DNA of 64,000 bases from JAJYKC01 sp963823105 (GTDB lineage Bacteria; Acidobacteriota; Terriglobia; Bryobacterales; Bryobacteraceae). Both the position numbers and the translations under genes were made by a program. The stretch is taken from contig CAWGKC010000014.1 in NCBI GenBank assembly GCA_963823105.1, positions 124,001-188,000 of the forward strand, written 5' to 3'. The notes under the pieces were generated by a model, which saw only the letters and a program-made list of their open reading frames with translations, did no database searches and had not been told where the DNA came from. Shown here piece after piece: positions 16,941-26,135 of the stretch; within the stretch, counting starts at the first letter, position 1; every line of letters starts with the position of its first letter.

Positions 16941-18248
16941 GTGAGTCTTCAAGAACCTGTGAAATCGGAAGTTGTCGTATTTGGATTGGGTTATGTCGGT
17001 TGTGTTACCGCAGCCTGTTTGGCCGAACTCGGGCATCGTGTCACCGGTGTCGACAGGGACGTACAAAAGGTAAATAACGTTCTGGAGGGGAAGGCCCCTT
17101 TTTACGAACCCGGCCTTGAGCCGATCGTCCGGAATGGGGTGTCGGCGGGACGGCTTACGGCCAGCGTATCGGTGGCCGAGTCGATCCTAACCGCCGAGAT
17201 CGCCCTCATCTGCGTTGGCACGCCTTCGGAACGCAACGGCAACCTCGGTTTGGATCAATTGCGCCGGGCGGTGGAGGAGATCGCCGGTTATCTTCCCAAG
17301 CGCACGAAGCCGCTGATTGTCGCGGTGCGCAGCACCGTGTTTCCAGGGACGTGCGAAGAGGTGGTGTGGCCTGCGTTCGCGGGCGCCAAGAACGTGTCGG
17401 TGGTTTCGAACCCCGAGTTTCTGCGGGAAGGCTCGGCGGTAAAAGATTTTCTGGAACCGTCGCTTCTGGTAGTCGGCGGCGAGGACGAAGCCGCCGCGCG
17501 CGTGGCCGGGCTCTACGCGGCGCTGGGGACGAAGCCGAGTCTGGTCTCGTTGCGCACCGCGGAAATGATTAAGTATGCGTGCAACGCCTTTCACGCGATA
17601 AAGGTGGCCTTTGCGAATGAAATCGGAGCGCTTGCATCGAAAATGAGCGTGGACCCGCTTGAAGTGATGGACACGCTTTGCCAGGATACGAAGTTGAACG
17701 TCTCCGCCGCGTATCTGAAGCCGGGTTTCGCTTTCGGCGGTTCGTGCCTTCCGAAGGATTTGCGGGCGATGGTCTACCGCGCGGAAAGGATGGATTTGAA
17801 GCTTCCGCTCGTGTCCTCGGCGATACCCAGCAACGACGCGCATATCGATCGCGCCGTTCAAGCGGTGCTCGCCTTGCCCGCCGAGCGCGTTGGCGTCATC
17901 GGCCTGGCCTTCAAAGAGAACACCGACGATCTCCGGGAGAGTCCCGTGGTGAGCCTTCTCGAGCGGCTGATCGGAAAGGGGCGGCATGTCCGGGTATTCG
18001 ATCCGCATGTCCGCATGGAAGAGATTTATGGCGCGAATCGGAACTTCATTCTCAATACCATCCCGCACGTCGGCGGCGTCCTCGACAACCGGCTCGAAGA
18101 CACTCTCTCCTGGGCGCAGCATTTGGTAGTGACGCAAAGACAGAGCTCGGAAGCCGCGGCGAAGATCCGCGAGAGCGGCCTCCCCGTGTTGGATCTGGCG
18201 GGTGGCATGTCCGCCGCGGCCGGCGTTCCCGTCCCCGCCGGCGGGTAG
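16941..18248 (+). CDS. GDP-mannose/UDP-glucose 6-dehydrogenase (AlgD-like)
   Basis: 435 residues from a GTG start. It has VVFGLGYVGCVTAACLAELGHRVTGVD (Rossmann), STVFPGTCEE, NPEFLREGSAV, AEMIKYACNAFHAIKVAFANE, and the catalytic FAFGGSCLPKDLRA, a form favoured in GDP-mannose dehydrogenases. The C-terminal domain has GLAFKENTDDLRESP. It would give GDP-mannuronate or UDP-glucuronate for the polymer. Two different uronic-acid-forming enzymes in one locus suggest two acidic sugars in the repeat unit. The next gene begins 5 nt downstream. Confidence 0.85.
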   Translation: MSLQEPVKSEVVVFGLGYVGCVTAACLAELGHRVTGVDRDVQKVNNVLEGKAPFYEPGLEPIVRNGVSAGRLTASVSVAESILTAEIALICVGTPSERNGNLGLDQLRRAVEEIAGYLPKRTKPLIVAVRSTVFPGTCEEVVWPAFAGAKNVSVVSNPEFLREGSAVKDFLEPSLLVVGGEDEAAARVAGLYAALGTKPSLVSLRTAEMIKYACNAFHAIKVAFANEIGALASKMSVDPLEVMDTLCQDTKLNVSAAYLKPGFAFGGSCLPKDLRAMVYRAERMDLKLPLVSSAIPSNDAHIDRAVQAVLALPAERVGVIGLAFKENTDDLRESPVVSLLERLIGKGRHVRVFDPHVRMEEIYGANRNFILNTIPHVGGVLDNRLEDTLSWAQHLVVTQRQSSEAAAKIRESGLPVLDLAGGMSAAAGVPVPAGG

Positions 18249-18253
18249 TGGGC

Positions 18254-19222
18254 ATGCCAGTCGAATCCGGCCCGAAAATTAGCGTTATTATTCCGGCCTA
18301 TCGAGTCACGGAATATATCGCCGAGGCTCTCGATTCGGTTTTGGCGCAAACGTTCACCGATTACGAGATCGTAGTGGTGAACGATGGATGCCCCGACACC
18401 GTCGCTTTGGAACGGGTGCTGGCTCCTTATCTCGACAAAATCGTATATCTCAAGCAGGAAAATGGTGGCTTGGCCGCTGCGCGGAACACGGCCATCCTCG
18501 CCGCGCGGGGAGAGTTTATCGCGCTGCTTGACAGCGACGACGCCTGGGAGCCGGACTACCTTGCCTTTCAACTGGCGGCGCTGGAGGCGAACCCGTCGGC
18601 CGACGTCGTGTACCCCAATGGCGTCGTGATCGGCGATTCTCCACAAGCGGGACGCCTTCTCATGGATTTAAGCCCGTCCGAAGGTCCGGCCGACTTTGAA
18701 GGGATCGTGCGGCTGCGGTGCCAGGTTGTGGTCTCTGTCATGGCGCGGCGCGAGGCGGTCGTCCGCGCCGGATTGTTCGATCCCCAACTCCGCGCCGTGG
18801 AGGATTTCGATCTCTGGCTTCGCATGGCGCTTGGCGGGCACAAGATCGTTTATCATCGCAAACCCCTCTTCCGGTACCGCAGACGCGGCGATAGTCTCTC
18901 ATCCAATTCGGTGTGGATGCGCCAGTGCGCGATGCGCGTGCTCGAGAAAATCGAGCGGGAGTTTAATTTGAATGCCAGAGACCGGGCGGCTCTTGAGGCA
19001 GGCAAAATCCGGTTTCAGGCCGACATCGAATACTTTAAAGGACGGGAAGCTCTGGCGAAGGGCGACGTGCGAGCGGCGATCCGCGGGTTCTCCTCGGCGA
19101 ACCGACACTGGCGGCTGCGCGGCCTTGCGATGAAAATCCGGATGCTCCGATTATTTCCGAAACTCACACTCGTACTGGCCCGATGGCGCGACACCGCCCC
19201 TTCCTCCCGGCCTCCAAAGTGA
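18254..19222 (+). CDS. family 2 glycosyltransferase
   Basis: 322 residues with an N-terminal GT-A domain: ISVIIPAYRVTEYIAEALDSVLAQTF, then VVNDGCPD, AARNTAI and the metal-binding LLDSDDAWEP. The later VEDFDLWLRMALGGHKI is the usual acceptor-site motif of GT2 enzymes. The start at 18254 is chosen because it opens the GT2 domain 5 nt after the AlgD-like stop. Its last 72 nt are shared with the end of the convergent HTTM gene. The sugar donor is unknown. Confidence 0.83.
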   Translation: MPVESGPKISVIIPAYRVTEYIAEALDSVLAQTFTDYEIVVVNDGCPDTVALERVLAPYLDKIVYLKQENGGLAAARNTAILAARGEFIALLDSDDAWEPDYLAFQLAALEANPSADVVYPNGVVIGDSPQAGRLLMDLSPSEGPADFEGIVRLRCQVVVSVMARREAVVRAGLFDPQLRAVEDFDLWLRMALGGHKIVYHRKPLFRYRRRGDSLSSNSVWMRQCAMRVLEKIEREFNLNARDRAALEAGKIRFQADIEYFKGREALAKGDVRAAIRGFSSANRHWRLRGLAMKIRMLRLFPKLTLVLARWRDTAPSSRPPK

Positions 19223-20110
19223 CCAGCGCCGGCGGAGTGGCGAGGCGTGGAGCGCGATGCGGCCCCAAGGCAGAAATAGCAAATAGCCGGCGATCTGGGG
19301 CGTAAAGTAGACTCCCATGGTCAGCACGATGGCCACCTGGAGACCGAACAATCCGGCTAAGACCGGCGCGCGAAGCGGCGAAATGAACAGCGCCGGCAAT
19401 GCGGAGCATTCGAGCAACACCGTGGCAACGGCTCCGATGCCACTCCAACGGCCGGAGGCGGCGATGGACGAGCCGAGATGCGTCGGTGGATGGTGAGTGA
19501 ACAGATGGGATAGCAGCAGAGCGCGCAGGTTCGCCGCGCTCATCCAGGCAACGCCGCCGTGGCGAAGCTTGGCGATCCCCGCCGCCGCGAACACAAGCAG
19601 AAAAAGCGCTTGCGCCAGCCTGAATGGCCAAGTGTACTCGCCGAGGGCCTGTCGCGAACGCCGGTCCGCGCCCGTCGAGCGAAACCGGCGGCGCAAGGAA
19701 TCGTCCAGGCTCCATGCGTCGCCACAGCGGGAAACGGCGAGGATAAGCAGCAAGAGCACCACGAAAGTATCGTTGTGGTGGCTGGTTCCGTAGTTATTCG
19801 GAAGGCCCAAAACGAAAATGCCGAGGATGGCGGCGGCGCCGGTGCTTAGCCCTGTCAGAAGCCCGGCCGCGGAGGTAAGCAACGAGAGTTTCCAGATCGC
19901 TTGGATGGCGCCGATCGCTCCGGGGTCGTGCGGCTGCGGCATGGCGTGGAAAACGGAAACCGGCATCCAGAAGACCGGCGACACGAACGCCCAGCCTCGA
20001 TCGTCGTAGTTCCAATAGGTCGCGGCCAGCGTGGCGAAGCAGACGATCCGGTAGAACGCCAGGGCCTCCGGCGGGCTTGGCGCGAACCAATAGCGATTCC
20101 AGCGGCTCAT
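19151..20110 (-). CDS. HTTM-domain membrane protein (vitamin K-dependent carboxylase-like)
   Basis: 319 residues with several transmembrane helices. Family-like features are ALAFYRIVCFATLAATYW at the N-terminus, NNYGTSHHNDTFVVLLLLILAVSRCGDAWSLDDSL in the middle and QALFLLVFAAAGIAKLRHGG later. HTTM proteins share the fold of the membrane part of vitamin K-dependent gamma-carboxylase, but their reaction in bacteria is mostly unknown. Its ATG (20110) overlaps the stop of the upstream GT2 fusion (ATGA at 20107-20110), so the two are coupled. The C-terminus overlaps the convergent GT2 gene by 72 nt. Confidence 0.75.
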   Translation of the reverse strand: MSRWNRYWFAPSPPEALAFYRIVCFATLAATYWNYDDRGWAFVSPVFWMPVSVFHAMPQPHDPGAIGAIQAIWKLSLLTSAAGLLTGLSTGAAAILGIFVLGLPNNYGTSHHNDTFVVLLLLILAVSRCGDAWSLDDSLRRRFRSTGADRRSRQALGEYTWPFRLAQALFLLVFAAAGIAKLRHGGVAWMSAANLRALLLSHLFTHHPPTHLGSSIAASGRWSGIGAVATVLLECSALPALFISPLRAPVLAGLFGLQVAIVLTMGVYFTPQIAGYLLFLPWGRIALHASPLRRRWSLWRPGGRGGVAPSGQYECEFRK

Positions 20111-21591
20111 CGGATTGCGGCTTGGCCCCGGTCTATTTCCGCCACCGCTACGCGACGGCCGGGCGGTTCGCGCCCGGTGAGGCCTGGGCGAAGGCCCCAG
20201 GCGACGTCGTAGAGGCGGAGGCCGGAGACGAAGGGCGCATCCGGCGCGGCCAGGCGGTGCCGGTCGTACAGATCGAGGAGATTCGCAAGTGCCCTCTGGA
20301 GCGGAATCGGGCCTGGATCGGCGCTGGCCAACCGCCCTAAGGCGGCCACCATCCGGACCTGATCGAAGGGAGGAAAACACGAATCCAGCGGGAGGTCGAC
20401 TTCACCTCCGGCGGTCACACCTTCCACCCTCATCCATGAAAGCATCGCGGGCGTGACTCGGGAGTACATGGTGTAATTCGAAAACGGCCAATGCTCTCGA
20501 TCGACGGCGATGTCGAAACAAGCGATGGCGAGGAACGCGCCGATAATCGCGTTGATCAGGCCCCGGCGAAGCCTACCCGCCGCCGGGGCGATTCCAAAGC
20601 AATAACGCGCCAGGCCGGCCAGGACTCCCAACCCGCAACAAAGATGGTAGACCGCGCGCATGGGCATGGCGCGGAATGCGAATCCGGTTCCCTTATTCCT
20701 CGCCAGAAAAGCGAAAAACGGCGCATTAAGCCACAGGTAGCCGGCGACAGGGATCAGCCCCAGCCAGCGCGATGCCCCCGGAGCAAGCAGCGCGAACCCT
20801 ACCGAAGCCGGCCAGAGAAATATCGAGGCGACGCTTAAGCGCTCAGAAATACGCAAATTCAGATCGTCCGGTATCGACCGCTCGCGCAGGAGAATCTCGG
20901 TCCAATTCGCGCCCCGGTGAAATATGTCCGTGCGCACCATGGCGGCAAACGTCCAGCGTTTCCAATGCTTCACCTGAATGCCCGGATCCAGACGGATCTT
21001 GTGCCCGGCGCGCGCAAGCCGGACGCCGAATTCGATATCTCGCAAGTGAGACCGGTCCAACGAGAAACCTCCGACCTCCCGGAACACCGCGGTGCGCACG
21101 GCGCCGCAACCCGTCCAGAAAGTGTGTGCTTCGGGGCGGCTCGATTGGTGCATGAAAGAATGCAGTAAGTTGCGGAATTGCGAAACGAAATGCGGACAGG
21201 CGGGTGCGTTGTCGTAGGCGCCGAATACGGCGGCGAGCGTGGCGTCCCCCTCGAAGTGCCGCTTGATTTTCGAAAGGGTATCCGGCGCCACGACGACATC
21301 GGAATCGACGAAAACCAGGATGTCTCCAAGGGCCTCGGCAGCCGCGGCGTTTCGGGCCGCGAACGAACGCCGGTCCCCGGGACTCGCTAGGAAGCGGCAA
21401 GGCTGCGTATTCACGAAAGGCGGCAACTCGTGCGTAGCGCCACCGTCGGTAATGAGTATTTCAAAAGGGACCGTCGATCCACGCAATAGCGCCTCCACGC
21501 ACCGGCGTAAGTGCGGGGCGTCGTTGTGTACCGGTATGATAACCGAAAGGTTCAAGGCTAAAACTCTCGCGTGAACAACGACCCCGGCCAA
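20107..21591 (-). CDS. family 2 glycosyltransferase fused to a membrane/HTTM-partner-like domain
   Basis: Up to 494 residues. A GT2 domain fills about 12-240 (LSVIIPVHNDAPHLRRCVEALL, ARNAAAAEALGDILVFVDSDV, and FWTGCGAVRTAVFREVGGF with LRDIEFGVRLARAG). Then come three or four hydrophobic segments (about 255-375) and a soluble C-terminal part beginning WPFSNYTMYSR. That WPFSNYxMYS stretch is of a kind seen in proteins encoded beside HTTM genes, and here the next gene, coupled by ATGA, is an HTTM protein. The ATG at 21591 would overlap the divergent gene start at 21571; a TTG at 21555 just before the GT2 domain is an alternative. The acceptor is unknown. Confidence 0.75.
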   Translation of the reverse strand: MAGVVVHARVLALNLSVIIPVHNDAPHLRRCVEALLRGSTVPFEILITDGGATHELPPFVNTQPCRFLASPGDRRSFAARNAAAAEALGDILVFVDSDVVVAPDTLSKIKRHFEGDATLAAVFGAYDNAPACPHFVSQFRNLLHSFMHQSSRPEAHTFWTGCGAVRTAVFREVGGFSLDRSHLRDIEFGVRLARAGHKIRLDPGIQVKHWKRWTFAAMVRTDIFHRGANWTEILLRERSIPDDLNLRISERLSVASIFLWPASVGFALLAPGASRWLGLIPVAGYLWLNAPFFAFLARNKGTGFAFRAMPMRAVYHLCCGLGVLAGLARYCFGIAPAAGRLRRGLINAIIGAFLAIACFDIAVDREHWPFSNYTMYSRVTPAMLSWMRVEGVTAGGEVDLPLDSCFPPFDQVRMVAALGRLASADPGPIPLQRALANLLDLYDRHRLAAPDAPFVSGLRLYDVAWGLRPGLTGREPPGRRVAVAEIDRGQAAIR

Positions 21592-23707
21592 GGTTTCCCT
21601 TTAACCATCGAGCGGCCTCGCCGCTACTTCTCGATGTCGTGGATGGCGCTCGCCGGCGTCTTCACCTTCCCGCGTTTCTTGTGGCAAATAGAGTATTTCC
21701 GCCAACGAGGATCCCCTTTCGTAACGGCCTTACTGATCATGATAGCGGCGATACTGGCCGGCGTCTGGGTCTACGCGAAACTGCGGCCGAAGTGTCTCCG
21801 CTTCGAGTTGACGGCGTTCTTCGTTCTTCCCGTACTCGCCGCGTCCGTTTATGATACACGCTCCACCGTCGTTCTGCTGGCCCTGTTAATCGGCGCGTAC
21901 GCGGCCGGCTCGGCATTGGCGGAGCGGCTGGGCCTGACCGGCCTCGGCGCGGCCGAGGACGTCGCCGTTTCCACCGGTTTGGGCTTGGGAGGCTTGATGG
22001 CGATTCTTTTCGCGCTTGGTTTGGCTGGGCTTTACTCGCGGCCGGTTTTCGTAGCCCTCCTGCTGTTTCCCATTGTGGCCTTCCCTTCCAGCCTCTATCG
22101 CTTGGGAAGGGCGGCGTCAAACCTGCAAAACGCGTGGACATCCTCCGCGGCGGCGCCTTTCCCGGGATCGCTCTTCGCCGTCTTCGCTCCGCCTTTTATT
22201 TTCTGCTGCGAAGCGGTAGCGCTCACTCCAAGCATTGCCTTCGACGTGTTGCGCAGGCACCTGCCGGCCGCGCAATTTTACTCCGCCTTCCACCGCCTTC
22301 AACCGCTCCCACTCGAGCCGTACTCTTACTTCCCTCAGGGCGTCGAGACGCTGATGGCCATGCTCTACAATCTCGCCGGACCAAACCGCGGCGCAAATGG
22401 TTTCACCCGTTTTTTTTCTGTTAACTGCGCTCGTCGCGTACTCCCTCGCCCGGCGATGCGGGGCGAGCTTGCCTACGGCGTCCCTGGCCACTCTCTGTGC
22501 CGCGTCGATTCCTTTTCTTCATTGGGATGGAAGCGTGGCGAAGAACGACCTCCCGCTGGCGTTTTTCGAGTTGGCCTCCCTGTACTCGATCGTCCGCTGG
22601 CGGTTGACGCGTTCCATCCGTTGGTTGTTCTGCGCCGCCGCGTTCCTCGCCTTCGCCGCCAATGTCAAATACACCGTCGCCTTCGGAGCGCTGCCGCTGA
22701 TGTTGTTACTGGCGCGAAGCTGCTGGCGAACCCGGCGCCGCTTAGCGGCATTCGCCGTCGTCTCCGCCGTGTTGGCGGGGCTTGCGCTATTGTGGCCGGC
22801 CCGGGCTCTGATGCTTACGGGAAATCCCATCTATCCGGAGACGCCTGGCCACGCCGTCGAATCGCGGATCGCGCAACGGCCCACGCCGGGGTTCGCGGAA
22901 CGCGCCGCCGCCTTCGTCGAGACTCCGTGGACGATGCAATTCGGTCCCCGCACGCTTTTCGCATCGCCGTTGCGCACGCCCATGGGCGTCGCTCTCGCGC
23001 TCTTCGCGCCGGCGCTGTTTCTCGCCCGGTGGCCGAACCGCGCGTGGCGCTATTGTCTCTTCTTTGCCGCCGTCTATTTTCTGTGTTGGGCCGCGGTATG
23101 GCCGGTGCCGCGCTTCGCCGTGGCCGCCATTCTCTTGTTCACCGTGCTCGCCGTCGCCGGGCTCGGCGAGATGTTTCAAGCCGCGCCGCGGTGGATGAGG
23201 ATCGGCGTCCACGCGGCTCTGATTTACAGCCTTCTTTTCGCGCTGAGCGGAGTAATGATTTTAGAAGTAAACGCGCCGCAGTTGGCCCTCCTTGCCGGAA
23301 GAATCGACCGGGACGCCTATCTGAGCCGCACACTGGTCACCTATCCATCGCTTCTGGCGCTTCGCGGCATTTCCGCACCGGACAGTCTCACGCTCGGCGT
23401 CGGCAACTGCGCCACCGCCTACGCTCCGTTCCCATGGCGTTACGCTTGCCTGGAAGGCGATACATCCGTCTCCCGTATCCAGGCTGTCCTCGCTAAACAC
23501 CGGTTCCGGTTCTTGGTGCTGCCCTCGGCCAGGGCGCATCCCGATCTCCTACGTTCTCTCGATCCCAACGGCGACTTCGATCCCGAATACGCCGATGCGA
23601 ACTTCACCATCTACCGGATCTCGCATATACTGCTACCGATGAGCTTGCCCATTCGCGGCCACGGCGAAACCGGCAGAAAACTTTCTTGGTCGCTGCCGGC
23701 GCGATGA
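21571..23707 (+). CDS. large polytopic membrane protein, glycosyltransferase-39-like (one frameshift)
   Basis: Two frames combine into about 711 residues. The first frame (from GTG at 21571, or ATG at 21634) has many hydrophobic helices to about YFPQGVETLMAMLYNLAGP. The second frame continues with QMVSPVFFLLTALVAYSLARRCG, HWDGSVAKNDLPLAFFELASLY, more helices and a soluble C-terminal tail with NCATAYAPFPWRYACLEGD. The KND motif and the overall topology recall dolichol-phosphate-mannose-type membrane glycosyltransferases, which would fit the locus, but the assignment is tentative. The frame change lies between about 22372 and 22420 and equals one surplus base. The stop overlaps the ATG of the ABC ATPase gene (23704). 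Confidence 0.6.
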
Positions 23708-25206
23708 ACGCCTTGCTGAGCGCCCAATCGGTCTCGAAAAGCTACGGCGGAGTGCGTGCGCTAAAGCATGTGGATTTTTCGCTGAATGCCGGGGAAATTC
23801 ACGCGCTTGTCGGCGAAAACGGCGCGGGAAAATCGACGCTGATTCGCATCTTCGCCGGCGCGGTGCAGGCGGATGCGGGCAAGGTGGAGATGGATGGCCA
23901 TCCGGTTCGCCTGAGCGGCCCTCTCGACGCCAAGGCGCTGGGCATCGCCGTCATTTATCAGCAGCCCGCGCTATTCCCCGAACTGACCGTCGCCGAGAAC
24001 ATCGGCCTCGCCTTGGAGACGGGGGGCCTTTGGCGACGGATCGATTGGAAGGGGCGCGTGGCGCGGGCGCGGGAGCTGCTGGCGGAACTGGGCGCGGACA
24101 TCGATCCGGAACGCCGGGCGGGCGATCTGCGAATGCCCGAGCAGCAAATGGTCGAGATCGCCAAATCGCTGGGTGCGAGCGCCCGTGTGTTCATTCTGGA
24201 CGAACCGACGGCCTCCTTAAGCGGGCGCGAGGTGGACGCGTTGTTCGACGTTCTGCGCGAGCTTCGTGAACAGGGCGCGGGCGTCGTATACGTCTCCCAC
24301 CGGCTTGAAGAGTTGCCGCGAATCGCTCAACGCGTCACCGTACTGCGCGACGGCGTGAGCATGGCGGCGCGGGAGATGTCCGGCGTCGATCGCGCCGAAT
24401 TGATCCGTCTGATGGTGGGCCGCGATCTGCCTTCGGTGTTCCCGAAGCGGCCCGTTCCGATCGGTGGGGCCGTGCTGGAGGTCCAGGGCCTCTCGCGAAA
24501 GGCCGCCGGTCTTCGTGACATAAGCCTGAACGTCCGGGCGGGCGAGATCGTCGGCTTGGCCGGACTGGTGGGCGCCGGGCGCACGGAGTTGGCGGAAACG
24601 CTGTTCGGGCTGCACCCGATGGATTCCGGTTCCGTCGTTCTCAACGGACGCCCCGTGCGCGCCGCCTCTCCCGAGCATGCGGTGAGTGTTGGCATCGCCT
24701 ACGTTCCCGAGGACCGTCGCCGCCATGGATTGGTGATGGATCTATCGGTGGCGGCAAACACCACGCTGGCTGCTTTGAGCAAGCGGACGGGCTTAAGCGT
24801 GTTGAACCGGGACTGGGAGCGCGGGCTGGCCGCGGGATATGTGGAGCGGCTCGCCGTCAAAGCCGCGTCGGTATTTACGCCGGTCAAAACGCTGTCGGGA
24901 GGCAACCAACAGAAAGTTTGCCTCGGCCGCTGGATGGCCACGCAGCCTTCGTTGCTGATCCTCGACGAGCCGACGCAAGGCGTCGATGTCGGAGCGAAGG
25001 CGGAGATTCACGGCCTGATGTGCGACCTGGCGGAGAAGGGCGTTGCGATCCTGATGATTTCGTCCGAGTTACCGGAAATCCTCGGGATGAGCGACCGGAT
25101 CGTCGTGATGCGCGCCGGTGGCGTGGCGGGCGTGCTGGACCGCTCCGAAGCGTCGCAGGAGGCGATCCTGTCGCTGGCGCTCGGCGCCGGCGAGGCGGCG
25201 TCATGA
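23704..25206 (+). CDS. sugar ABC transporter ATPase (rhamnose/ribose-type, two ABC domains)
   Basis: 500 residues with two nucleotide-binding domains. The first has Walker A GENGAGKST, signature-like LRMPEQQMVEIAKSL and Walker B VFILDEPTASLS. The second has the degenerate P-loop GLVGAGRTELAE, LSGGNQQKVCLGRWM and LLILDEPTQGVDVG. This is the RbsA/RhaT-type arrangement energising sugar uptake. The ATG at 23704 overlaps the stop of the upstream membrane protein; two permease genes follow with ATGA-type overlaps, forming one transport operon. Confidence 0.9.
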   Translation: MNALLSAQSVSKSYGGVRALKHVDFSLNAGEIHALVGENGAGKSTLIRIFAGAVQADAGKVEMDGHPVRLSGPLDAKALGIAVIYQQPALFPELTVAENIGLALETGGLWRRIDWKGRVARARELLAELGADIDPERRAGDLRMPEQQMVEIAKSLGASARVFILDEPTASLSGREVDALFDVLRELREQGAGVVYVSHRLEELPRIAQRVTVLRDGVSMAAREMSGVDRAELIRLMVGRDLPSVFPKRPVPIGGAVLEVQGLSRKAAGLRDISLNVRAGEIVGLAGLVGAGRTELAETLFGLHPMDSGSVVLNGRPVRAASPEHAVSVGIAYVPEDRRRHGLVMDLSVAANTTLAALSKRTGLSVLNRDWERGLAAGYVERLAVKAASVFTPVKTLSGGNQQKVCLGRWMATQPSLLILDEPTQGVDVGAKAEIHGLMCDLAEKGVAILMISSELPEILGMSDRIVVMRAGGVAGVLDRSEASQEAILSLALGAGEAAS

Positions 25207-26135
25207 AGCGCGGCGCCAATGTTTTGATCGTCTGGGCCGCGATACTGGCCGTCCTCGCCTTCCTTGCGCCCGCCTTTTTCAGCGTGGAAAATCTGCGCGA
25301 GATTCTGCTGGCCAACGCTTCCGTTCTCCTCGCCGCTTGCGGCATGACGCTGGTCATACTCGCCGGCGAGATCGACATTTCCATCGGCTCTGTTTTTGCC
25401 GTGACCGCTGTCGTGGCCGGAGTGTTGTCGAAAACCGGCCTGCCAATGCCGCTCGTGGCCGTGTCGGCGGCGCTCGCCGGAGCGTCGCTCGGGGCCGTCA
25501 ATGGCGGGCTTGTGGCCGGCCTCCGCATCCCCTCCATCGTCGCCACACTGGCTACCATGATCGTCCTTCGCGACTCCCTCCGTTGGGCCACGGGCGGCGC
25601 CTGGATAGAAGATTTGCCGGATCGTTTTCAGTGGTTCGGCTTGGGCCAGACGGGAGGCGAGGCGGCGATTTTGCTCGCCACCGCGGCCGTTTTCGCCGCG
25701 TTGGCGTGGATGCTGCGCAATATCGCCGCCGCCCGCGCGATCTACGCCATCGGTTCGGACGCGGAAGCGGCGCGGCTGGCCGGTCTCCCCGTCCGTCGAT
25801 CGCTGTTCGCCGTGTTCGTCGCGATGGGCGCGCTCACCGGAGTGGCGGCGTCGCTCGATGCGAGCCGCTTTCGAGAGGTTCAGAGCAATTCCGGCGTGGG
25901 CCTGGAGCTGAAGGCGATCGCCGCGGTCGTCGTAGGAGGCGCCTCGATCGCCGGAGGACGCGGCACGATGGGAGGAACGCTGCTGGGAGTCGGCCTGCTC
26001 GCCACCATTGGCCCCGCATTGACGTTTCTGGGAATCAATCCTTACTGGGAGAAGGCGATTCAGGGAGCGATCATCCTTGCTTCCGTGGCCATCGACTACG
26101 CGCGCGGGAGGGCGAAAAGCCTTGAGCTTGCGTGA
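25203..26135 (+). CDS. sugar ABC transporter permease
   Basis: 310 residues and about eight to ten hydrophobic segments. BPD_transp_2 features include MTLVILAGEIDISIGSVFA, the cytoplasmic coupling loop YAIGSDAEAARLAGLPVRR and AIAAVVVGGASIAGGRGTMGGT. It begins at 25203, overlapping the ATPase stop, and ends inside the start region of the second permease. It is most like RhaP/RhaQ or LsrC/LsrD proteins. Confidence 0.88.
   Translation: MKRGANVLIVWAAILAVLAFLAPAFFSVENLREILLANASVLLAACGMTLVILAGEIDISIGSVFAVTAVVAGVLSKTGLPMPLVAVSAALAGASLGAVNGGLVAGLRIPSIVATLATMIVLRDSLRWATGGAWIEDLPDRFQWFGLGQTGGEAAILLATAAVFAALAWMLRNIAAARAIYAIGSDAEAARLAGLPVRRSLFAVFVAMGALTGVAASLDASRFREVQSNSGVGLELKAIAAVVVGGASIAGGRGTMGGTLLGVGLLATIGPALTFLGINPYWEKAIQGAIILASVAIDYARGRAKSLELA

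Noticed and set aside
5267..23707. Exosortase/PEP-CTERM system
   Set aside because: The locus shares some gene types with exosortase clusters, but no exosortase or PEP-CTERM tail was found in the window.
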